Shown here: one piece after another, positions 15,537 through 25,374 of the stretch
How positions within the stretch are numbered: the first letter of the stretch is position 1
How the letters are laid out: every line of letters starts with the position of its first letter
NCBI GenBank assembly: GCA_004367505.1
Contig: SFCB01000147.1
Span: 1 to 38,206 of the forward strand
Source of the DNA: Chloroflexi bacterium OHK40
GTDB taxonomy: Bacteria > Chloroflexota > Chloroflexia > Chloroflexales > Chloroflexaceae
Direction of reading: 5' to 3'
Length of the DNA: 38,206 nt
Notes under the pieces: model-generated
The model's database searches: none
The model's input: the letters and a program-made list of their open reading frames with translations, nothing else
Told to the model about the DNA's origin: nothing
Position numbers and translations under genes: made by a program

Positions 15537-18500
15537 CTCCCTGGCCACCATCGGTGTGTACTCGCGCCGCGCCAGGTAGACGATGTCGAAGGGCAAGAGG
15601 CCCAGATCGCCGGCCGCCGCAAGGTCTGCTGAGCTGCTCAGCTCCAGGACGCCGAGGTAGCGCCCGGCGGCATCCGGGTTGGTTGCGAGTGCCCAGTGCA
15701 GTTCGACGGTGAAGGGCTCCTCAGCCCGCGCCCGCGCTGGTCCGATTACTGTGATGGTGCCGCTGGACGTGCCTGGCACCAGGTTCACCAGCAGGCCAAT
15801 TTCCTCCTCCGCTCTTCCCGAGCCTTCGAAGATCTGTACTACCACGATGAGGCGGCGTGCCGCGCCCGGGGTTCCCGGGAGGTCACAGCGCTCATCCGAC
15901 CAGCGCCCAGCGCTGGCGCAGATCAGCTCCTCGGCCTGGGGCGCGCCGTCGGCCGGGCCGCCCGCTCCATCCTCAAAGACGAACAGGTCTGTGTCGGGTG
16001 CCGTAGACTCAACGATCGCCAGGTAGGCCCGGGGCGTGTCTGCCGGTAGATCGAGCGCCAGGCTGGCCGTGCCCGAGCCGTGATCGAGCGGGTCGAGGGG
16101 CGTGGGATCCTGCGCGGCGCGCAGGGCGCGCATCCTCCCCAGGCTCGGCCCGAGGACTCGCAGCGTGAGCGTATCGGTGGATCGGGTGCGGATGGCACCA
16201 GTGGTATAGGCGCCCGTTGCGCTGGCGGTGGTGATGGTCGGGGGCGCAGGCAGGACCGCGCTCGGGGCATTGAGGGCTACGGGCAGGCGCGCACGTGGCG
16301 CCAGGCCACGGACCTCGTCGAAGATCACGGCGCCGGAGAGATAGCTGCCCTCCGGCGTGGGCGCACCGGGAGCCACCTGCGCCGTGATCGTGATCGTCTG
16401 CGTTGCTCCGACAGCGAGGGTGAATCGGGATGGCTCGATGCGCAGGCTCAGGCGAGTGTCACCCTCGGCGCTGGCCTGCCATGTGGCTGGAGCGCCAAGG
16501 GCGTTGCGCACCATGCGTGTGAAGACACACTGCTCCAGGCAGAGGGCGCTGCTGAGGCTGGCCAGGTTCAGCGTCGACGGATCGCCCCTCAGGGCCGGGT
16601 CGGCGGCGGCGAAGGCGGCCGGCGACTCGTCCAGTAGCAGGCCGGCGCGAGCGGCCAGTTCGACCCGTATCCGTCCCGAGCCTGCATCGTGGGGAGTTGC
16701 TGCGGCTTCGTCGCGATCGCGGCGGAGCGTGGGGAGTGCGGTGGTCATCAGGGCCGAGCGGATCTCCATCGGCGTCCAGTCGGGGTGTAGCTGTCTGAGC
16801 AGGGCGGCGGCGCCGGCGGCGTGAGGCGCGGCCATCGAGGTGCCGCTGAGGAAGGTATAGTCAGGGTTGGATGGGTCGTAGTCGGCACTCGCGGCGAGAA
16901 TGTTCAGCCCGGGCGCCACCAGGTCGGGCTTGAGTGTACCGGGTACGAGCTCATTTGGCCCCCGTGCGCTGAACCAGGCCACGGTGTCGCGGGGGGCGCT
17001 GGTGTCGCGGGTGGTAGGGCCGATCGCCGCCCGGTGCCCGCTCCCGCTGGCGAGCCAGGCAAGCAGCGGTGCCGCCGTGGCCGCGTCGAGCGCGACCGTC
17101 GGGAGCTCCAGCAGTTCGACGAAAGGTTGCGGGCCAGCCTCGGGTGGCCAGACGATCACCAGACCGCCGGCACCGGCCCGGGCAGCATACCGGGCGACGG
17201 AGGAACTGGTGAGGAACGGCCGGCAGACGAGGATCGCGCCGTTCAGGTCCACGTGGGGCGCGAAGGGTCCGCAGGACGGATTGGACAACGAGAGGGAGCC
17301 GGGTAGCTGCGCGGCATCTACCAGCGGAGCAGGCCCCAGACTCGCCGATCCAAAACCCACGCCCCGCAGTTCGCCGGGTGGCGGAGTCGCGCCGCCGCTG
17401 AGGTCAGTGAGGGCTCGGGTGTAGGTGCGGCCGTGGCTGGAGGCGCCCACAGCGATGACCCAGGGAGCATTGGCTGGCGCGCCGATGCTGGCGGGCGAGG
17501 GACCGCCGTTCCCGGCGGCCACGGAGGCGAGCACCCCGGCTTCGAGTGCGCCGAGGAAGGCGAGCGCATCGGCGTCGGCCCATGGATCGCCGGCGAAGCC
17601 GCTGATCGAGTAGTTCAGCACCGCCACACCGTCGGCGGCGGCCTGATCGATCGCCGCGACGCTTGCCTCCAGGGGGCAGAGGCTACCCTCGGGTGTGCCG
17701 CAGACATCGTAGACCACCAGGCTGGCGTGGGGCGCAACGCCCGTCACCGCGCCGGTGTTCACCCCGGCGACGCTCGTGGCTGGCACGAGGTTTCCGCCGA
17801 GGGTGCTGGCCGTGTGCGAGCCGTGGCCGTCGTCGTCGAAGGGGCTCGGACGCCCCGCCGGGTCGGGGAGTGCGGCGGTTGCGGGGTAGCTGTGGGCGCC
17901 CACGAGCTTCTCATTGCAGGGAAAGTCGGGCCGGTAGCTGGCGGCGGCGGGGTCGCAGACCCCAAGGTACGCGCCGGGACCTCGCGGGTTGGCGTGGGCG
18001 TAACCATCGGGCGCGGGGTCGGCAAAGGAGGGGGTGAACGGGTTGATGCCCGTGTCGGCCACGCCGGCAAGCACGCCTTCGCCACGAGCCGGGAGCAAGG
18101 TGCCGGTGATCTCGCCTTCGGGGAGGTTCGAGGTGGTGATGACCAGCGAGGCCTGACCCTGGAGGAGCGCATCCTCGGTGGCGGCAAGCGTGAGGCCCGG
18201 CGCGACGCCGAGTTGCAGCTCGCCGGCGAAGAGATCGCCGTCTGGAGCGGCGAGCGGTGTCAGGTCGAGCGCGAGGCCAGGGGGCAAACCGGGCCTGGCG
18301 ATGAGGAGCCAGGCGGCCACGGGTGGCCCGGAGAGGCCCTGGTAGGCGAGTTGCACACCGACCTGGCGGGTGAGAGCGTTGTAGGTGAGCACTGCGCGGC
18401 CACGGGCAGGGCCGGAGCCACGTAGTTCGGCGGAGAAGAGGGCCGGGCGCAGGTCGGCCTGGGCCGCGCCGATCAGGCCTGGGCCGCTGTCGGTGGCCAG

Positions 18501-18986
18501 TGGGCGCGGCACGTCCCGCTGGACGAGGCGCACCCCGGGGAGGTTTGCGACGATGGCAGCCTCGGCCGGGTTCAGGCTGAGTGCTACGCCGTTGAGTGCG
18601 TAGCGGTAGCTGTGGCGCGGCGCGACAGGCCTCCCGATCGCGGCGCCGATCGTGCGGAGCGCCGCTGCCTGGCGACCATCCAGATAGGTGAGATAGGCAC
18701 GCGCGGCAGGCGATTGCGTGTCGAGCCGCGCAGTGCCAATGGCGCGGGGGCTGGTGGCGGCCAGGCCGGAGAGGCCGCCGCCATAGCGGGCGAGGGGCAG
18801 GTCGTCAAGGACAACGAGATAGGTACCCGGCCCGCTTTCCGCTCGTACATCGGCCTTCGACAGGCCCCGTGGCGTGAGCCGGGGTAGGCTGCTATCGGCG
18901 GCCACCGGCGTGGCCGGGGCGGGTCGGCCCGCCAGGGCAGCGAGGGTGAGCAGTATGCAGAGGGCGGTCAGAGCGCGGGGCAGCAT
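15534..18986 (-). CDS. Secreted subtilisin-family (S8) protease with degenerate CHRD-like domain
   Basis: Extracellular serine protease of 1150 residues. It has a signal peptide (1 to about 25, ending APA) and an I9-type propeptide (about 53-160). A region at 182-297 aligns with the CHRD domain of the paralogue at 21841 but has lost its EVPP, HIH and NIHT motifs. The S8 core follows: Asp311 (ADTGI), His388 (DGHGSHTA), oxyanion Asn493 and Ser717 (SGTSMAAPH). A protease-associated insert lies at about 555-640. C-terminal beta domains include TDLFVFEDG. It ends EYTPMVARE, similar to other secreted proteins here. ATG is preceded by CGGGAA. It begins 12 nt after the beta-CASP gene, so the two are probably co-transcribed. 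Confidence 0.92.
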   Translation of the reverse strand: MLPRALTALCILLTLAALAGRPAPATPVAADSSLPRLTPRGLSKADVRAESGPGTYLVVLDDLPLARYGGGLSGLAATSPRAIGTARLDTQSPAARAYLTYLDGRQAAALRTIGAAIGRPVAPRHSYRYALNGVALSLNPAEAAIVANLPGVRLVQRDVPRPLATDSGPGLIGAAQADLRPALFSAELRGSGPARGRAVLTYNALTRQVGVQLAYQGLSGPPVAAWLLIARPGLPPGLALDLTPLAAPDGDLFAGELQLGVAPGLTLAATEDALLQGQASLVITTSNLPEGEITGTLLPARGEGVLAGVADTGINPFTPSFADPAPDGYAHANPRGPGAYLGVCDPAAASYRPDFPCNEKLVGAHSYPATAALPDPAGRPSPFDDDGHGSHTASTLGGNLVPATSVAGVNTGAVTGVAPHASLVVYDVCGTPEGSLCPLEASVAAIDQAAADGVAVLNYSISGFAGDPWADADALAFLGALEAGVLASVAAGNGGPSPASIGAPANAPWVIAVGASSHGRTYTRALTDLSGGATPPPGELRGVGFGSASLGPAPLVDAAQLPGSLSLSNPSCGPFAPHVDLNGAILVCRPFLTSSSVARYAARAGAGGLVIVWPPEAGPQPFVELLELPTVALDAATAAPLLAWLASGSGHRAAIGPTTRDTSAPRDTVAWFSARGPNELVPGTLKPDLVAPGLNILAASADYDPSNPDYTFLSGTSMAAPHAAGAAALLRQLHPDWTPMEIRSALMTTALPTLRRDRDEAAATPHDAGSGRIRVELAARAGLLLDESPAAFAAADPALRGDPSTLNLASLSSALCLEQCVFTRMVRNALGAPATWQASAEGDTRLSLRIEPSRFTLAVGATQTITITAQVAPGAPTPEGSYLSGAVIFDEVRGLAPRARLPVALNAPSAVLPAPPTITTASATGAYTTGAIRTRSTDTLTLRVLGPSLGRMRALRAAQDPTPLDPLDHGSGTASLALDLPADTPRAYLAIVESTAPDTDLFVFEDGAGGPADGAPQAEELICASAGRWSDERCDLPGTPGAARRLIVVVQIFEGSGRAEEEIGLLVNLVPGTSSGTITVIGPARARAEEPFTVELHWALATNPDAAGRYLGVLELSSSADLAAAGDLGLLPFDIVYLARREYTPMVARE

Positions 18987-18998
18987 CGCGAATTCCCG

Positions 18999-21569
18999 TT
19001 AACCTGCCGTTTCGACGCGCAGCGTGAGCCGCCAGCCAGTGCGCTGGTAAAATACCCGGGCGGCCTCGGCCACCGCCTCAGGCGTAGCGGTGCCGCCAAC
19101 GCGCAGTACGGCCTCGTGGGTCGCGCTCTGCAGGGCCGGATTGCCCAGCGCCACAAGGCCCGGGGGCACGGCCTCGCGCGCGGCCTGGATCAGCGCCTCC
19201 TGGTGGGGCTGAGGCCAGAGCCGCACCGACCAGCCGATAAACGCCGCCAGTTCGATCAGCTGAGCCTGATAACGGGCACGAGCGACCGTTGGGAAAAAGA
19301 ACCGGAGCGTCACCACGCCGGAGCTCTGGTCGGCGCTGGCCTTGTAGCAGCCGCTCTCGGGCCCAAACCAGGCGCGGGCTGTGCTGAGCGCGAAGTTGAG
19401 TTCGCTGCGGGTGGCCTCTGGTGGCGCACGAAACAGCTCATCGTCGGAGGCTTCGGTTGTGGCGGCCGGCGCTGTCTCGGCGCCAGGCAGCCGGATGTGC
19501 AGGCGCAGCCCGGTTCGAGCGGCGAAGGCGCTCTCTGCGGCGGTCACCACGGCCTGTTCGGCGGTGCCCAGGCAGCGGAGCTCCACGCGGCCCGCTTCGT
19601 GGTAGATCGCCGGCGGTCGGGCCGCGCTCAGACCAGGCGGCAGTACGGCGAGGGCTGCAGCGGCGAGTTGGCCCTGGTGGGGCTGGGGCCACACGCTCAC
19701 CTCTACGCCAGCCTCGGCGGCCACGCGCCCGATGGCTGCGGCATCGCGTGGAGCGGCCATCCGTGGGAAGAAATAGCGCAGTGTCACCGCGCCGGTGTCG
19801 GGATCGACGCCGCGCTGATACAGGTCTGGCGCGTGGCCGAGGTGCCGATCCACAATCGCCAGAATCCTGGCGGTGTCGGGGCGGGGGCTGGACCGCAGGG
19901 GCTGGCCGGCGGTGGCAGCCCGGCGGGCCTCGACGGGCGTGAGGAGACGCCAGAGGCCCGGCGCGTGGGGCAGGGGCGCGAACCATGGGCTTCCGGCCTC
20001 CAGCGCCTCGGCGATGTGCTGCTCCTCCTCGGCGCCAGCGGCAGGGCCGAACCAGGCGCGGGCCAGCTCGCGCACGCTGCATGCCTGGGCGCCGGTACCA
20101 TCACGTAGCGCCAGCCAGAGCCGTTCCAGGCCCGCTACGGTGAGGGGATCGCCGCCGCCAACTGGCGCGGCGGGGGCTGGAATGACCGGCACGGCGATCC
20201 TGTGGCCACCCCGCTCCGCAGGAGCGAGGGTGAGCGCCTGGCCGTCACGGGGGATACACACCTCGGCCAGGTCGCGCAGGCGGGCGGCGAGAGCAGCGCG
20301 GGCCTCCGGATCGCCGTGCACCAGGGCAACCACGCGGGGCTGAAGGGCGCGAACCATCGCGGCCAGTTCATCGCCATCAGCGTGGGCGCTCAGGTTGTAG
20401 CGGCCCACCTGGCAAGCCACCTGCAACACCCGCTCGCCAAAAGCCAGCCGGCGGGCCTCGGGCGGGGCCTCAGCTAGATCCAGCAGGCGTCTGCCGGGCG
20501 CCTCCTCATCGACATAGCCGCTGAAGAAGATCGCGGCCTCGGGTCGCTCGACGAGGCGCTCAGCGTACCAGACCGAGGGGCCGCCCGTGAGCATGCCGGA
20601 AGAGGCGATGATCGCGCAGGGTGGGCCAGCGAGGATTCGCTCGCGCTGCTGGAGGCTCTCGACGGGCTGGACGCTCCCGCCAAAGAAGGGGCGGCCGCCG
20701 TTGAGGAGGTGGCGGCGCAGGGCGGGGGTGAGCGCCTCGGGGAAGGCGGCGTAGGCGGCGCACACGGCGCGTACCAGGCCATCCACCGCCACCGGAAACG
20801 GCGGAATGATCCCGTCGCGCTGGCCGCTGCGCAGGATGAGGATGATCTCCTGGGCGCGCCCAAGGGCGAAGGCGGGGATGAGGCAATGGCCACCCCGCTC
20901 GATCACCGTGGCCACTGCTTCGGCGAGCCGGCGCTCCTCCACGGCCCGGTTCGGATGCAGGCGGGCGCCGTAGGTACTCTCGAGCACCAGCAGGCCCGGG
21001 CGCCTGGGCGCAAGCGGCGCGGCGCCGAGGATGCTGCGTTGCGGTGTGGCGCTCACATCGCCGGAGATCGCCAGGCGCGCGGTGCCGGCCTCGAAGCCCA
21101 GGCTCACCGCGCCGGCAATATGGCCGGCCCGATGGGCGTGGACGGTCACGCCGGGAAGCTCGGGGAGCGCCTGGGCGCCCAGTTGGAGCGGGCGCAGGCG
21201 GCGCAGGGTGGCGGCCACCAGGGCCTCATCGTAGAGCGGCAGCTCCAACTCCTCCGCAGCGCGACGGGCCATCACCCGCACGGCGTCGCCGAGCATCACC
21301 TCCATGAGGCGGATGGTGGGCGGGCTGGCGTAGATCGGTGTGGCCGGGAAACGGTCGGCCAGAAGTGGAAGCGCGCCGATATGGTCGGCGTGGGCGTGGC
21401 TGATCAGGATGGCGTCCAGTGCCACCCCATCGAGGGCCGCCAGGTCCGGCAGGCGGTCACGGCCATCCATGCGCACGCCGGCGTCCACCAGCAGGTGATG
21501 GGGGCCGATCGTCACCAGATTGCAGGAGGCACCAACGCCGCTTGCGCCGCCGAGGAACTGGATCTCCAT
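18999..21569 (-). CDS. Beta-CASP metallo-beta-lactamase nuclease with duplicated C-terminal domain
   Basis: Probable RNase of the CPSF73-like group, 856 residues. The metallo-beta-lactamase core has HAHADH (58-63), His150 and Asp171 (SGDVSAT). Beta-CASP motifs are Glu197 (LESTYG), His396 (NLSAHADGDEL) and His418 (VHGD). Residues about 475-547 look like a winged helix ending LWRLLTP. Two tandem copies of an unassigned domain then occupy about 564-694 and 722-853. Each has GxVTLRxFFP, then WPQPHQ, PPGL, and ends TGxRLxxR. The ribosome site is weak. It lies upstream of the subtilase at 15534 in the same transcription unit. RNA as substrate is inferred from the family. Confidence 0.87.
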   Translation of the reverse strand: MEIQFLGGASGVGASCNLVTIGPHHLLVDAGVRMDGRDRLPDLAALDGVALDAILISHAHADHIGALPLLADRFPATPIYASPPTIRLMEVMLGDAVRVMARRAAEELELPLYDEALVAATLRRLRPLQLGAQALPELPGVTVHAHRAGHIAGAVSLGFEAGTARLAISGDVSATPQRSILGAAPLAPRRPGLLVLESTYGARLHPNRAVEERRLAEAVATVIERGGHCLIPAFALGRAQEIILILRSGQRDGIIPPFPVAVDGLVRAVCAAYAAFPEALTPALRRHLLNGGRPFFGGSVQPVESLQQRERILAGPPCAIIASSGMLTGGPSVWYAERLVERPEAAIFFSGYVDEEAPGRRLLDLAEAPPEARRLAFGERVLQVACQVGRYNLSAHADGDELAAMVRALQPRVVALVHGDPEARAALAARLRDLAEVCIPRDGQALTLAPAERGGHRIAVPVIPAPAAPVGGGDPLTVAGLERLWLALRDGTGAQACSVRELARAWFGPAAGAEEEQHIAEALEAGSPWFAPLPHAPGLWRLLTPVEARRAATAGQPLRSSPRPDTARILAIVDRHLGHAPDLYQRGVDPDTGAVTLRYFFPRMAAPRDAAAIGRVAAEAGVEVSVWPQPHQGQLAAAALAVLPPGLSAARPPAIYHEAGRVELRCLGTAEQAVVTAAESAFAARTGLRLHIRLPGAETAPAATTEASDDELFRAPPEATRSELNFALSTARAWFGPESGCYKASADQSSGVVTLRFFFPTVARARYQAQLIELAAFIGWSVRLWPQPHQEALIQAAREAVPPGLVALGNPALQSATHEAVLRVGGTATPEAVAEAARVFYQRTGWRLTLRVETAG

Positions 21570-21763
21570 ATGAGCTGCCGGGGTTCATCCGAGGGGATCA
21601 GAGGCTCGGAGGGGGCCTCGCCCGAGGCCGATTGGCGCCCCTCCACCAGTTGCAGCGGAGGGGTGGTGTCCGGGCCCCGCGTCGTTGCTCCGAGCTCATG
21701 CGCATGGTAGCACACCCGTAGCGGCTTCGGGAGGCCCGGGACTGTTGGGGGTGGGAAGCGAAA

Positions 21764-21825
21764 GGCGCCCCTGGTGGGCGCCCCCGGGAGTTGCGTTGCA
21801 GGGGCGCCCCTGCATGGGGCGCCCC
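21764..21825. repeat. Cluster of GGGGCGCCCC palindromes downstream of a subtilase gene
   Basis: Four copies or near-copies of a GGGGCGCCCC core. GGCGCCC (21764-21770) pairs with GGGCGCC (21776-21782) over a 5-nt loop. GCAGGGGCGCCCCTGC (21798-21813) is a perfect palindrome. Another full core is at 21816-21825. GGCGCCCCTGGTG occurs twice (21764 and 21818). It lies 16 nt past the end of the minus-strand subtilase gene, so it may also end its transcript. Confidence 0.6.
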
Positions 21826-21840
21826 TGGTGTGCACACGCC

Positions 21841-24800
21841 CTACCGACGGGTCATGGGCACGAACAGGCTATACGGGTCAAAGACCACATCTATCAGGGC
21901 CAGGCCCAGGTCGCCGTCGGCGGTCGGCGAACTGCTCAGGCGCATCCAGCCGATATAGAGATCCTCCTCCTCGGCCCCCGTCAGGTCGTAGCTGAACGTG
22001 AGGTCAAAGCTGTTGCCGGCCGGGTTGGTCTCGGGCGCGGTCAGGGTGAGGTTGCCGGCGGCGCTGTTACCGACGATCCCGCTGAAGACACGGAAGGTGT
22101 CCGTCGCGGCGCCAGACCCCCCGTAGTTCTGGATGAGCACAAGCAGGGGCAGGGCAGAGCTGATTGGCCCGGTCGTCGAGAAGATGTCGCAGGATTCCTC
22201 GGCCAGGGAGGTTGCGCTGACGCAGATCAGCTCGTCTTCCTGGGGGATGCCATCAGGAGTGACAAGGCCATCGAGGAAGACGTAGAGATCCAGGTCCGGC
22301 GCGGTTGAGTCGCGGGTGCGGACGTGGTAGCGCGTCGATCCGGCGGGGATCGTAACCTGCGTGATGCTGATACCCTCGGTGCTATCGAGGAGATCGTTTG
22401 GAGTCGGGTCTTCGGCCAGGCTCCCCTCTACAGGCGTGGTCCGTACCAGGCCAAAGAGCTCTTGGGTGAGGTCACTCACCGCGATCGATCGAATCGTGGT
22501 GCTGTCGCTGCCCTCTTCGGCGCGGGCCGTGATCGTGATGCGGTCCGGTAAGTCCGAGGCGGCGGGCTGGATAGCGACGGGGATCCCGGCCGCGGGCACG
22601 CTGGCGATATTGGAGCTCAGGGTCACCTGGCCGAAGAGGTAGCCGGCGTCCAGGGCGGCCGTCTCAACATCGGCGGTGATGCTGATCGTCTGGGTGGCGC
22701 CGGGGGCGAGGGTAAAGCTGGCCGGCTCAACGGTGAGGGTCATGTTGGGCGCACTGGCGACAGTGGCGGTCCACTCGGCGCTGGCGCCCAGCGTGCTGCG
22801 CACCGTGCGTACGAAGGTGCAGGTGACGATACAGGCGTCTTCGGCGACGCTGGCGAGGTTGAGGGAGTTGGGGCTCCCACCGGTCTCGGGATCGGCGGCG
22901 ATCATCTCCGCGGTGGTCACATCGAAGACGAGGCCGGCCCGGGCGGCGGCGGCTACATCGATCCGGCCACCACCTACATCGAAGGGATCGGTCGGCGTGG
23001 CGCCATCCTCCTTGAGCACGGTAGTGACGCCGGTGCTCATGAGGGCCGACTTGATCTCAGCGGGGGTCCAGTCGGGGTGGATCTGGCGTAGCAGGGCGGC
23101 AGCGCCGGCCACGTGGGGCGACGACATCGAGGTGCCGCTGAGGAACGCGTAGTCAGCCTGGCCAGGGGCGCCGTTGGCGTCGATCCCGACGGCGAGGATA
23201 TCGACACCGGGGCCCGAGACGTCGGGCTTGAGCACATCGGGGACGAGCGAGTTCGGGCCGCGCGAGCTGAAGGATGCCATCACGTCGCCAGAGGCGGGGT
23301 CGACATCCCGGATGGCGCCGCTGATGGCAGCCGTGCAGTCGCTACAGCCGGTGAGCCATGCCTTCAGGTCCACGCCGTCGTCGTAGCTGATATGCACGCC
23401 CGGGATGGGGTACACATCGCCGGAGAGCGAGTTCCCGCTCGCGGCATTGTTCATCAGCACGTAGCCCACACCGCCGGCAGCCTGAACGTTCTCGGCCTTC
23501 TCCACCCGGCCGTAGGTGCCGCGATCGCAGGCGACGATCTTCCCGGCCACCTGAGTGGCCTGGGCGCCGGTGAAGGGGCCACACAGCGCGTTGCCCACAT
23601 CCCCGGCATAGACGATCGAGGTGCTCGTTATGCCCAGAGAGAAGCCTTTGCCGATGAGTGCGGCGCTCGGGCGCGTGGCGGCGCTGCCACCGGCGAAGTT
23701 CTGCAGGTTGTTGATGAACACCCGGTCGTGGGTGCTGGCGGCGACGCTGATCGTCCACGGAGCGCTGGCGACATCGCCATCAAGGGATGCCGCGCCGGGG
23801 CCGCTGTTGCCGGCCGAGCCGACCGGAACGATCCCGGCGGCGAAGGCGCCGAGGGCGGACAGGGCATCGAAGAAGGTCCATGGGCTCAGCGCGGCACTGC
23901 CGATCGAGCGATTGAAGACGTCCACCCCGTCGATGGTGGCCTGATCCACGGCGGCGGCCACGGTGGCGAGGCTGCAGAGCAGCGAGTTCCCGGGTGTCAG
24001 CGGGAGCTCATCGATCCCGCAGACATCGTAGACGATGATGTTGGCGTGCGGGGCCACACCGGTGATCGCGCCGGTGCTCACGCCGTTGATGCTGGTGCTG
24101 TTCACCACGTTCCCGGCGGCGGTGCTGGCCGTGTGTGAGCCGTGGCCATCGTTGTCGGCGGGGCTCGGGTCGCCCTGCGGGTCCGGGTAGCCGTCGGTCA
24201 CGTCGAAGGTGTAGGCGCCGATTACCTTGTCGTTGCAGGGGAAGTCCGGGTTGTAGGTCGCGTTCTCCGGGTCGCAGACGCCCAGGTAGTTCCCGCTGCC
24301 GAGAGGATTGGTGTGGTTATAACCGTCGTCGCCGACATCGGCGAAGGAAGGGTTGTCGATATTGATGCCCGAGTCCAGGATGCCGACGATCACGCCCTCG
24401 CCGCGAGAGGGCGTGATCTGGCCCCGGATCTCGCCGCTCGGGTTCGCATCGGTGTGAATATTGAAGTAGAGCCCACCGTCCAGCAGAGCGGCCTCGATCT
24501 CGGCTGCGGTCTGGTTCACCGGTGCACCGACATCCACAATCGTTTTGGTGCCGATGAAGGCGCCGGCGGTGCCAGGAGTCCCAACGGCGGTGTCGAAGAT
24601 GTCGAGCACCACTCCTCCGGAGACACCAGGGTCGCCGATGTGGATGTGGGCGAGGGTGGGCGCCCCGCTCAGGCCCTCGTAGGAGACGCTGAAGGAGATC
24701 TCATTGCTGTCGGCGTCGTACGTTACGACGGCGCTCCCACTCGCCGTGGTCGTTACCGGCGGAACCTCCTGGTCGCCGCTGAGGCTGGCCTGGAAGACGG

Positions 24801-25374
24801 CCGGCTGCAGGTCGTCCTGGGCGGCGCCGATAAACGTTGGGCCGCGGTCGGTCTGCAGCGACACCAGCTGGTCGCGATCCACCCGCCGGACACCAGGGAG
24901 CGCGGCGATCGCGGCTGCCTGTGCCGGCGTGAAGCGCGCGGCGAACCCATTGATCGTGTAGCGGTACGAGTGGGCGGGCGTCACCGGGCCGCCGACGATC
25001 CGCTCGACCGCCGTGAGTACACTGCGCTGGCGGCCATCGAGGTAGCGGAGGTAGGCCCGGGCTGCGGGGCTGTTCGCATCCACCCTGGCGCTGCCGGTGG
25101 CGGCGGCGCTGGTGCCCGCCAGGCCGGCGATGCCCCCATCGTAGCGGGTGAGTGGGGGCTCGGCCAGTTGCACCACATAGAGGCCGGGGCCGTCGTCATT
25201 CTCGGCGATCGGGGTGAGCTTGCTGCTGCCGGCGCTGATCGCCTGAAGGCCCGGATTGGACTGGGCCGGCTGCGTACCCACAGTGTCCTGGTACACGGCG
25301 TAGGTTGGGACGCTGCTGGCAGCGATCCCGAGGATGAGCAGGAGACTTCCGAGGCCGAAGAGGCGTCTAACCAT
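21841..25374 (-). CDS. Secreted subtilisin-family (S8) protease with intact CHRD domain
   Basis: Extracellular serine protease, 1177 residues, paralogue of the one at 15534. The signal peptide is about 1-26 (ending TYA). The I9-type propeptide is about 65-172. A CHRD domain at 193-318 shows SGDQEVPPVTT, HIHIG (243-247) and LYFNIHTDANPSGEIRGQ. The S8 core has Asp334 (LDSGI), His411 (DGHGSHTA), Asn523 and Ser749 (SGTSMSSPH). A PA-type insert lies at about 590-680. C-terminal beta domains include LDLYVFLDG, and the tail is LFVPMTRR. The frame is open to 25461, but the ATG at 25374 has GGGAG 7-8 nt upstream and begins a proper signal peptide. A consensus-like promoter about 400 nt upstream implies a long leader. 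Confidence 0.93.
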   Translation of the reverse strand: MVRRLFGLGSLLLILGIAASSVPTYAVYQDTVGTQPAQSNPGLQAISAGSSKLTPIAENDDGPGLYVVQLAEPPLTRYDGGIAGLAGTSAAATGSARVDANSPAARAYLRYLDGRQRSVLTAVERIVGGPVTPAHSYRYTINGFAARFTPAQAAAIAALPGVRRVDRDQLVSLQTDRGPTFIGAAQDDLQPAVFQASLSGDQEVPPVTTTASGSAVVTYDADSNEISFSVSYEGLSGAPTLAHIHIGDPGVSGGVVLDIFDTAVGTPGTAGAFIGTKTIVDVGAPVNQTAAEIEAALLDGGLYFNIHTDANPSGEIRGQITPSRGEGVIVGILDSGINIDNPSFADVGDDGYNHTNPLGSGNYLGVCDPENATYNPDFPCNDKVIGAYTFDVTDGYPDPQGDPSPADNDGHGSHTASTAAGNVVNSTSINGVSTGAITGVAPHANIIVYDVCGIDELPLTPGNSLLCSLATVAAAVDQATIDGVDVFNRSIGSAALSPWTFFDALSALGAFAAGIVPVGSAGNSGPGAASLDGDVASAPWTISVAASTHDRVFINNLQNFAGGSAATRPSAALIGKGFSLGITSTSIVYAGDVGNALCGPFTGAQATQVAGKIVACDRGTYGRVEKAENVQAAGGVGYVLMNNAASGNSLSGDVYPIPGVHISYDDGVDLKAWLTGCSDCTAAISGAIRDVDPASGDVMASFSSRGPNSLVPDVLKPDVSGPGVDILAVGIDANGAPGQADYAFLSGTSMSSPHVAGAAALLRQIHPDWTPAEIKSALMSTGVTTVLKEDGATPTDPFDVGGGRIDVAAAARAGLVFDVTTAEMIAADPETGGSPNSLNLASVAEDACIVTCTFVRTVRSTLGASAEWTATVASAPNMTLTVEPASFTLAPGATQTISITADVETAALDAGYLFGQVTLSSNIASVPAAGIPVAIQPAASDLPDRITITARAEEGSDSTTIRSIAVSDLTQELFGLVRTTPVEGSLAEDPTPNDLLDSTEGISITQVTIPAGSTRYHVRTRDSTAPDLDLYVFLDGLVTPDGIPQEDELICVSATSLAEESCDIFSTTGPISSALPLLVLIQNYGGSGAATDTFRVFSGIVGNSAAGNLTLTAPETNPAGNSFDLTFSYDLTGAEEEDLYIGWMRLSSSPTADGDLGLALIDVVFDPYSLFVPMTRR

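Noticed and set aside
19116-21710. Two long plus-strand frames opposite the beta-CASP nuclease
   Set aside because: No domains and biased composition; the minus strand encodes a complete nuclease.
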